Assembly (NCBI GenBank): GCA_000969725.1
Contig: JXSR01S005628.1
Source: Ophiothrix spiculata
Taxonomy: Eukaryota > Echinodermata > Ophiuroidea > Amphilepidida > Ophiotrichidae
DNA length: 20,935 nt
Direction: 5' to 3' (one strand)
In this document: positions 14,219 to 20,935 of the stretch, in pieces
Layout: the number at the start of each line of letters is the position of its first letter
Numbering within the stretch: position 1 is the stretch's first letter
The notes under the pieces: model-generated
Database searches by the model: none
Told to the model about the DNA's origin: nothing
What the model saw: only the letters and a program-made list of their open reading frames with translations
Made by a program: the position numbers and the translations under genes

Positions 14219-14364
14219 CATTCATACGCACTAAACGCCCACCACGCAAACCGGAACGCAACAGGCGCAGTGCATTGTGAAAATCCACTGCACTCCGTGT
14301 ACTTTATATTCTTGCGTTCTGATTGGCTAGGTGACACGCGCAGCACACGCGGAGTGTATGAATA
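14219..14364. repeat. Imperfect palindrome with CCAAT-like motif
   Basis: cattcatacgcact at the left pairs with gagtgtatgaata at the right, and ggaacgcaa pairs with ttgcgttct. The centre folds through agtgca/tgcact. An inverted CCAAT (attgg) lies near 14320. Probably an old inverted-repeat element; overlapping open frames on both strands reflect the symmetry rather than genes. Confidence 0.55.
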
Positions 14365-14419
14365 TACAACATGCAATTGCAGATACGACTTTCTTGCACT
14401 CACACTGGACAAATTTTAA

Positions 14420-16003
14420 TGATATATTTGCTTATTATGTTTGACATTTTTGAGGAAAACAACTCTTTTCTCACATGGTAAGATTATACAAAGCACTTAA
14501 AATGTCTCCCTACAATATAAACAACACTAAAGTACAAGGCCAGACTAGCCCTCAGTGTTTACAGTGTCTTGTCTACAACCACTCAGTGTCCAACATCCCT
14601 TAGCCACCGCCTCGCCCACTTCGCGCGCTGGCCTGGGCTCGTTGCTGGGTCCGTGGGAGGGCCGATCAGGGGAATGGTACTATAGGCTAAGCAATAATTT
14701 ATTTGACAGCTTAAACAAAAATCCAGAGTGCAAGGCCCAATTGGTTGTAAATACGAGCACGTCCCTAGATATTTGTTTACATTGTCCAATAAAATTTTGA
14801 TTTGCCTATGCAATATGTCATACACTCTGAATATATGTTTTCAAGGTATGAAAATGGTTAAGAATTTAATGATACAAAATAACAATAGTACAATGTAATT
14901 GATAATTGAAAATGTATCTGTCCACCATAAATCAGCTGTGAAGTCATTCACTGTACCTTGTCACTTTTCCTTTGTTTACATTACACGGCAGCACATCTTA
15001 ACGGATTCAATAACTTTAACATCACTTGATATCCGCAATTTCAGGTAAATCCAATTTGTCATAGAGTGAGCGGCAATCCAAGACAACAGGGTCAAAGGTC
15101 AAGAAACAATGTAGTCTTGGATAAGATCGAAAGAAGATTTTGTTATATTTCAACTTAATTTTCATAAATAAATATTTGCAGGCGTTTTGAATAAAACATA
15201 CAAATGAGAATTGGTCAAAAAACAATTTTGCCAAAATATGACTATTGCATAAATATGCAACTATAATAGCGTACAATAAAACATAAAATTTGCTGATTTT
15301 ACAGCTTGTCAATGTTTGTGGTGGACAGTCACATATACACTTGTATAGCACCAATATCATTAACAATTCAAAAGATATCATTTATTTTCAACTTGATAAT
15401 TGATTTAAGAATATAGTGGGGCAATATGAGAGATACAATCAGGCCAAATATCTGTGTCCCCCGGTGGGCACGGATACTCAGGCACTCAAGTATAATACTA
15501 TACAGGCATAACGTGACCAAGAAAAAGGTGAATTAGGGTTGTTTTTGAGGATTGAAGGGTGAATCAGGTGACACCTTTTAGGTATCAAAAACAGCTAAAA
15601 CAGCCATTTTCAAGAAACAGGGTATTTTTTCAAACCCTAGCTAGTGAGAAAATGGTATGGGTAAATTCCCCATTTAGGGTGTGGAAGGGAAAAAGGGTAT
15701 ATTTCGGTTTTGCAGAAACAATCACCCTATAGGGGGTGTTTTGACAACCGGTGATCAGGCTATGCCGGCAGCGTTATACTTGTCTTACCCTTTCACCTCT
15801 ACCAAAGCACTAATCTTACCCTTGCATGGCCCCACCACACATGAAAACACCAGGTTCTAATATGCCACTATTTTTTGTTACCAATGTCGAAATCTCAAAA
15901 TGTTTGGTAAAAAATTTGAGGATGAACTTGTCCAATGGTATGCCTATCTCTATAAGTCTTAACTCTAACATGGTGAAATGTACATGTTACTTATTCACAG
16001 GTC
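14420..16003. other. Long stretch without a recognised gene
   Basis: About 14560-14680 is richer in G+C and CpG than its surroundings (cgcctcgcccacttcgcgcg). About 15430-15830 resembles a dispersed repeat, with phrases such as cccccggtgggcacgg, but its ends could not be placed. A 119-codon open frame on the - strand (15022-15381) shows no family I recognise. I do not call a gene. Confidence 0.4.
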
Positions 16004-16105
16004 TTAAAGGGGCAATTCATGATCCATTTTCACCCTCAAGGTCACCTCTATCAAAATTGAGTTTTTTAGCTTCTAAGAATCATCAACTGGTAGCCTATAT
16101 GTTAC

Positions 16106-16272
16106 CGGGGCTGTGAGTGAATGTTTGAAAAAAAAATCTAAAATAATCTGAAAATAGTGACAAAATGCCAAAAACAGGCTGACAATAACAAAAAAAAACA
16201 CTGAAATTATGACTCTTTTGAAGGCATGGAAAAATCTGAAATCAGATTAAAATCTGAACTCTCATACCCCTG
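16106..16272 (+). mobile_element. Short CTGA-palindrome element 3, nested
   Basis: The ends CGGGGCTGTGAG and CTCATACCCCTG are a degenerate inverted repeat. The exact direct repeat TGTTAC flanks it at 16100-16105 and 16273-16278. Inside, aatctga occurs at 16145, 16233 and 16251, with tcagatt at 16242-16248 completing the palindrome aatctgaaatcagatt. It is inserted in the TTAA element at 16008. Confidence 0.8.
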
Positions 16273-16374
16273 TGTTACGATCCCCCAACCATTCTTTCAT
16301 ATGTGCTTGCATTTTTGAGGAAAGTGATAAAATGTGTCATTTTCTAATTATTGTTGGGGCCCCCCCGGCAGTAA

Positions 16375-16755
16375 GGCCAAAAAAAAAAAATTGTTTGGTT
16401 GCCCTCCACCGACCGACCCTATTTATCAGCCCGACCCAAACTTTTTTTTATTGATTTTTTTTTTCCAAAAAAAATATGCGAAACTTACCGAAAACTACAA
16501 AAAAATGTTATATTTTTCGCTTTTTTCGATATTCAACTCTCAGAATGTTTAAGATGTCCCAAACTACTACAAGAAGTATTTGATTGTTTTTATTTGGATG
16601 TCGCTGGGGAAGTTGTGAAGGCTGGAGCGGCCGATCGACCTAGCAGTACGTGGAAGAGTATTAAAAAAATTTAAAAAAAAAACAAAAAAAAAAAACGACC
16701 GACCGACCCTCTCTGAAAAAAGCTCTGGAGGGCAACCAAACAATTTTTTTTGGCC
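16375..16755. mobile_element. PIF/Harbinger-like MITE, nested
   Basis: Inverted ends GGCCAAAAAAA...TTGTTTGGTTGCC at the left and ggcaaccaaacaa...TTTTGGCC at the right run about 35 bp. They are followed inward on both sides by cgaccgaccct, in the same orientation. TAA flanks it on both sides (16372-16374 and 16756-16758). A three-base TWA duplication and GGCC ends are typical of PIF/Harbinger. There are A-tracts inside and no transposase. It is inserted in the TTAA element at 16008. Confidence 0.85.
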
Positions 16756-16923
16756 TAATTACAACACAGTAGGCTATGGGGATTTTCAAAATGCTGAAAA
16801 GCTTCTAACTTGGAAATGAATGATCAAAATCAAGTGAAATTTTAAGTATATATTTATAAAGCACTCTTCTTTTTATTTAGCCTGAGGTTTTTGTCACATC
16901 AAAATCATGAATTGCACCTTTAA

Positions 16924-17689
16924 CCAGATCATTAACCTTGGGCACGCATTCAAATAGCAATGTGATTGAGACAGGTGGCGGGTTCTCCGATAACAATATA
17001 TACAGGTCTGTACTAAGTCATATGACATTAGGCGGGAAAAAAAAATTGTACGTTTGTCCTTTCCAAACAGACACCACAATCCAGGGTTGCTTTTCATATT
17101 GGCTATTGTAAACTAAATGAAAAAAATACACATAAGTTTTGCAAACAATATCATTAACAAAATGCATTTGCGAATATATTTTTGAGCATTTTTTAACTCC
17201 CAAACATCCAACTTAATGGTAAGCATTATATTGCAATGGCTAGAGGGAGGTCCCACTTCTCATCAAATGGCGCTTATTTCTCAACTTTGAGCATATAAGT
17301 GTTATTTTCCACATATTTTTAACTCTAAAATCATGTTTTTATATTTTTTTTTGATAATACACTGTATATACCGCCAAGAGTGAGTTCTGCTCAAATCGAC
17401 TTCGAGTGCAATGATCGCGCATAGAGGTAAACAACACAGATATCACTTGACACAAATGAGACCGTCCATTCCAAACCAGCCATAAATGCAGCCTCTTGTC
17501 ATTTTCAATTTTTTTTCACAACCTTTAAGTTCATGTTAAATTAGCGTTTTAAAGCTTCATTACACAGACCTACACATAAAATGAATGTATTCGCAGGGTG
17601 TTATATTCGGGATTAGATGTTGATTCACAAAATTTGCAAAATTAAACCCTTGCGAAAAGAAAATAACCCCGTTTACAATATGCAACTCA
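16924..17689. other. Intergenic DNA, no gene seen
   Basis: AT-rich, with short poly-A and poly-T runs. Open frames on the - strand near 16894-17203 have no family motif. No flanked inverted repeat was found. Confidence 0.4.
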
Positions 17690-17716
17690 TTTTTTTTTTT
17701 TTTGGGGGGGGGGGGG
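17690..17716 (+). repeat. T14-G13 homopolymer junction
   Basis: Fourteen T are followed directly by thirteen G, just upstream of the element at 17727. Such a tract is prone to slippage and could form G-quadruplex structures. A shorter tract of the opposite strand sense (C then A) lies near 10791-10816. Confidence 0.9.
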
Positions 17717-17726
17717 AAGGGATTAG

Positions 17727-17887
17727 CAGGCATGAGAATGATTTTTCATGAAAATATCTGAATTTAGTAAAATTTAACCCAAAAAACACTAAAAAGGTTA
17801 AATCAACCCCCAAATTATCTGAATTTTGATGATTTTTAATGACAAAATATCTGAAATCAGATAATTATCTGAAAATTCTCATGCCTG
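17727..17887 (+). mobile_element. Short CTGA-palindrome element 4, 6-bp target duplication
   Basis: The left end CAGGCATGAGAAT and right end ATTCTCATGCCTG are exact inverted repeats. The flanks GATTAG (17721-17726) and GATCAG (17888-17893) agree at five of six bases. Inside, tatctga occurs at 17755, 17816, 17848 and 17866, with tcagata at 17857-17863. Non-coding. Confidence 0.82.
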
Positions 17888-17893
17888 GATCAG

Positions 17894-18248
17894 ATATTTT
17901 TCCAAAGCTCATCGTAAAAAAGGCTTGTTTTTTTTTTTCAAGTATACACATGATGATTTGATTTAGTGTTTAGAACATAAATAAAAAGTGATAAAAATAT
18001 ACTTCCATAATTAATACCCATGTGATATAAATGACACATATACTCCCACACAATGAGTGGAAAATCACAAGTTTGGATAAAATATGCAAATTGCCATCCA
18101 CAACTGAATTTTATTCCATGGGCTAGTTATGTACACAATCTTCATTTGTAATTTTCTGCTTTTTGTGTTAGGAAGTTAATTATCGTCATTTATATGTAAG
18201 AAAGTCATAACTGCAATGGGAGAACCTTTCATAAATTGGCATGATGCA
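17894..18248. other. Intergenic DNA, nothing recognised
   Basis: AT-rich DNA between two transposons. No repeat ends or coding motifs were seen. Confidence 0.4.
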
Positions 18249-18250
18249 TA

Positions 18251-18692
18251 TGAGGGGTGCTCTGGCAAAATGAGAGGAAAGTCGCAAATTTCAAAATTGA
18301 GTTTATGACATATTTTAATTCTCTATAATCTCAGCTTTTGAATGATATATAATATGTCACAATTTCTTTCTTCATTCTTCATTTAGAGATCAAAATCCAA
18401 AGCAGTCCACTGAATATATTGTATTAAAAGTTAGCTGCAAATCGGTTTCAAAGATACTGATTACTGCAGTGTATATATAAAGAGCAACATGCAATCAATT
18501 TACCATGAATAATTGCACTTCCCGGTAAAGTTGACCTTCAAAACTTTAGGTATAAGGTACACACTTATGCATGAAGGTGTTTTATGCCAAAAATGAAATT
18601 TGACTTTTCACCTTATTTTTACTTTAGATGCCATTTTAATATTCAAGATGTAGATTTGCGACTTTCCTCTCATTTTGCCAGAGCAGCCCACA
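18251..18692 (+). mobile_element. TA-flanked MITE family 2, copy 2
   Basis: The ends are TGAGGGGTGCTCTGGC and GCCAGAGCAGCCCACA with TA at 18249-18250 and 18693-18694. It is co-linear with the copy at 9364 over its whole length, for example tttaattctctataatctca and tgaataattgcacttcccgg. At 442 bp it is nearly the same length. There is moderate divergence between the copies and no coding capacity. Confidence 0.9.
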
Positions 18693-18694
18693 TA

Positions 18695-19091
18695 TTATAC
18701 CGGTATACCGCAATAATAAATTGAACCGAATTGATTGGGTAAAACACTATCACAAGATTTTAATATATAACCAGCATACCCTCATGTTTTTGAGACAGCG
18801 CAAATTACATCAATTTCAACAAAGTTGTCGCTGTGCTTGCGCAAAAATCACGAGTTGAGGCTTAAAATTGGCTGAATAAAGCTAGAAGAAAAAAATTGAT
18901 TTTTTTCACACATTTTCAGAAACCTGTTGAGCCAATTTTTCCAGCTCCTGTGCAAATGGCGCACCATACCATGATACAACCTTAGCAGGAACACTGGCTA
19001 TTACCTTACAGAAGAAGCCCAAAATAGTGCTTTTAAAAGTAGGCCTACTATTTACTTCTAAAAGAGTCCTTTTGAAAGTGCTTTATTTATA
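18695..19091. other. Intergenic DNA, no gene seen
   Basis: Contains a loose inverted pair around 19030-19075 (gtgcttttaaaagta / ttacttctaaaaga...gaaagtgctt). Otherwise nothing is recognised. Confidence 0.4.
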
Positions 19092-19100
19092 GGTCTGACA

Positions 19101-19426
19101 CATAGATTTACAGGGGAGATACCAGGCTTTGTATACCAGCCTGTGTAATGGCGTCGTCAGCCATTCGGGTCCACTCGGTTCCCGCCAAAATCAACTCCGA
19201 GTGCCGAGACTTGGTTATGCATAGAGACAACCTGCACAAATAATACTATACGCGAATGATACGCCAACCTGCACGCAAAGCGTGTGTGCGTGTTTCAATA
19301 TTAGCGCATTATAAAAAGTGCTATGCATCACTCGGCAAGCTATCAGCAAAAACATGAATACCCCCAATTTTGTCTCCATGCGGAATAAAAATGGCAGCGT
19401 GTCTTGTATCTCCCCTGTAAATCTGT
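19101..19426. mobile_element. MITE with exact 9-bp target duplication
   Basis: The exact direct repeat GGTCTGACA lies at 19092-19100 and 19427-19435. Just inside are inverted ends containing agatttacaggggagatac and its complement. The 326-bp interior is relatively CpG-rich (cgtcgtcagccattcgg, gcacgcaaagcgtg) and non-coding. A 9-bp duplication fits Mutator-like (MULE) or Merlin elements; an 8-bp hAT duplication with one chance match is possible. Confidence 0.85.
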
Positions 19427-19575
19427 GGTCTGACATTATTAACCTTAAAGTGAAGCACACACAAAATTATGCACACAGCAAAGTTACATGTAGATGAAAG
19501 TGGAAGCATAATCCTAACTAACATGCAGATTCACTGTTAGAATCATGTACGTGTGCTTTTCAAATAATCTTAGTA

Positions 19576-19899
19576 CAGTGCAACCTCTTTTATCCGAACC
19601 TCCTTTATACGGATTACTATCTGTTATCCGGCTGAATAATTTCAAAGGAAAACATGTTTTGTCAGTGCCTATTATCACGATTTAATGCATTTGAAGGACA
19701 TTTTTGTAATTTTTACCTTCAAAAAGTGCTTACAAAGGTTATTCACACATTATACCACTTCTCATTGAATTATTTTATGTTACACAATTAAAGACTTATA
19801 TGTTATCAGGCAGATTTACACACAATTCTCTTATCAGAATTTTTCACTTATCCGGCCATTGTTTGGTCCCATCATGTCCGGATAAAAGAGGTTGCACTG
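19576..19899. mobile_element. pogo/Tigger-like MITE
   Basis: The ends CAGTGCAACCTCTTTTATCC and GGATAAAAGAGGTTGCACTG are perfect inverted repeats flanked by TA (19574-19575 and 19900-19901). Subterminal ccggataa-type words (ttatccgg) occur at both ends. CAGT...ACCTCT...ATCCGAAC termini are characteristic of pogo/Tigger elements of the Tc1/mariner superfamily. The 324-bp interior has no transposase. Confidence 0.92.
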
Positions 19900-20078
19900 T
19901 AACTAAATTAAGCTTTGGGGGACGTAAAAGTGCCAAAATCTAAATCGCATTGATGCGGTATATAAAACATAGCGACTTTCAAATCTTTGGATAAAACTAT
20001 AATCCTTAGGTGGCTAAAATTTTGCCATTTTACTTTGGGCTGCGTCCCACTGTAAAATAGTTATTTTATTACTTCAGG

Positions 20079-20190
20079 GCAGTGTTGGAGTACTCGAGTA
20101 CAGTACTCGTACTTGTACTCGTACTCGACTGGTAAGTACTTGAGGAAAACAAGCAAATTCAGCCGAGTACAGGCGAGTACAATTATTTTA
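20079..20190 (+). repeat. Probable hAT-type element end, rich in gagtac/gtactc words
   Basis: cagtgttggagtactcgagt is followed by many overlapping copies of gtactcg and gagtac. CAGTGTTGGAGTACTCG-type termini with such subterminal repeats are typical of hAT elements. A matching right end was not found in the window, so the element is truncated or its other end has decayed. Confidence 0.5.
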
Positions 20191-20676
20191 AAATAATGAA
20201 ATAACAATTTTTATTCAATATTACATGCATTTTTAAAGTTTAAATTTTAGATCGATCTTTGCTACCTGAAAATAAATTTCTGCACAATTTATTTTTTTTA
20301 ATCACATGAAACTTGTATTTGGACACCCTTTCAAAGAGAAAGTAATGAGACATGATCAAGTTATACCAAATTATTTATAAATTGGAGGTTCACTGTGACA
20401 CATAAGGCAGTACTGGTACTGGTTGAAGGAGACACCAAACCCTGTAAAATGCTAGATTAGCAAAGAATTACCTTTTGTAATTAATATATGTTTTTATGTA
20501 CCTATGCTGTTTTCTCACTTAGAAACACAAAGAAGCTGTAAACCAGGTACATTGATATCATAGATTTAATTTTATATTGATATAATACAGTTCGTATAGT
20601 GTAAACTTTGTAAGCGTCGTTATCTGTATTACTGGATTATTTTACATGGACTGTGAAAATGGTATGGACTGCAAAA
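20191..20676. other. Unassigned DNA, possible interior of the hAT-like remnant
   Basis: AT-rich. Contains cagtactggtactgg near 20407, which echoes the gtact words of the preceding end. No coding motif was found. Confidence 0.35.
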
Positions 20677-20681
20677 AATTA

Positions 20682-20884
20682 TTGGGGCGATCTACACGGA
20701 GTGCTGATCCAGATGCAAACGCATCTAGGAGATGCGCATCTCCGTAGACTGCTTTCACGTACGCGTGCACTGAGTGCTGTACAGCAGATCCGGATCTGAC
20801 GCCCATGTAGTCACAATATTCTGCAAAGCGGTTTATTGAGATGCGTTTTCATCTGGATTTGCACTCCCTTGTAGATTGCCCCAA
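20682..20884. mobile_element. MITE with 5-bp target duplication
   Basis: The left end TTGGGGCGATCTACACGGAG and right end ctcccttgtagattgcCCCAA are inverted. The pairing continues inward through atccagatgcaaacgcatct and its near-complement, over 40 bp. AATTA flanks both sides (20677-20681 and 20885-20889). The 203-bp element is non-coding; the superfamily is undetermined. Confidence 0.82.
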
Positions 20885-20935
20885 AATTAACTCGTTGATC
20901 ACATGAAAATCAAGAAAAGGTGCTATGAAAATGTA

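Larger units (their letters stand above)
16008..16919. mobile_element. TTAA-flanked element carrying two nested insertions
   Basis: The left end AGGGGCAATTCATGAT and right end ATCATGAATTGCACCT differ at one base. TTAA flanks both (16004-16007 and 16920-16923). Two other elements lie inside, at 16106-16272 and 16375-16755, each with its own target duplication. Without them the host element would be about 350 bp. The ends share TTAAAGG(A/G)GC with the element at 11916. Confidence 0.85.

Noticed and set aside
14197..14825. Paired open frames on both strands
   Set aside because: Those at 14197-14419 mirror the palindrome at 14219-14364. The pair at 14555-14825 follows the CpG-rich patch and has no family motif.
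15022..15381. 119-codon open frame on the - strand, ending in a fairly ordinary amino-acid mix
   Set aside because: Most of it is low-complexity, rich in Cys, Phe, Ile, Tyr and Lys as expected of AT-rich non-coding DNA. No domain, signal or neighbouring exon supports it, and I could not rule in a splice structure.
16272..16674. Overlapping open frames of 60-91 codons on the + strand
   Set aside because: They lie inside the PIF/Harbinger-like MITE and translate its poly-A and poly-T tracts.
10791..17716. C/A tract near 10791 and T/G tract near 17690 as ends of one large inverted repeat
   Set aside because: The homopolymers resemble each other in inverse sense, but the flanking sequences do not pair, so chance or a shared simple-repeat tendency is enough.
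9362..20889. CRISPR-like or prokaryotic operon organisation
   Set aside because: The repeats are dispersed transposons with target duplications. There are no regular spacers and no clustered open frames, and the window is clearly eukaryotic.

Overview
The window is nuclear DNA of an animal, most likely a marine invertebrate. It is AT-rich, has spliceosomal introns, a TATA/initiator promoter, AATAAA polyadenylation signals, an animal-type chloride-dependent alpha-amylase and many short non-autonomous DNA transposons. The phylum cannot be fixed from the sequence alone. The amylase and the transposon types would fit an invertebrate deuterostome or a lophotrochozoan, but that is inference.

Only one intact protein-coding gene is convincing: a secreted GH13 alpha-amylase on the + strand (2486-6102). 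It has three exons, 2486-2619, 4022-4248 and 4952-6102, and the joined frame encodes 503 residues with no internal stop. A TATA box (2408) lies 30 bp upstream of an initiator (A at 2438), and polyadenylation signals follow at 6207 and 6336. Both introns carry repeats. Intron 1 holds two short tandem arrays, and intron 2 holds a terminal-inverted-repeat element with an internal 61-bp duplication.

Just downstream (about 6376-7046, - strand) lies a decayed Ty3/Gypsy reverse-transcriptase fragment. From there to the end of the window I see no credible gene, only a mosaic of small DNA transposons. Many can be delimited by their inverted repeats and target-site duplications. They are: a TA-flanked family with three copies (7048, 7656, 9943); a second TA-flanked family with two copies (9364, 18251); a pogo/Tigger-like element (19576); a TAA-flanked PIF/Harbinger-like element (16375); two TTAA-flanked elements (11916, 16008); an element with an exact 9-bp duplication (19101); one with a 5-bp duplication (20682); and four short elements with 6-bp duplications (12469, 13515, 16106, 17727). 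Further palindromes lie at 339, 13917 and 14219.

Two points go beyond routine annotation. First, the four elements with 6-bp duplications share an internal CTGA-centred palindrome, and the bases in front of CTGA mostly agree within a copy but differ between copies. Second, insertions can be ordered in time: two elements sit inside the TTAA element at 16008-16919, and a local duplication preserves what looks like the empty target site of the copy at 7656.
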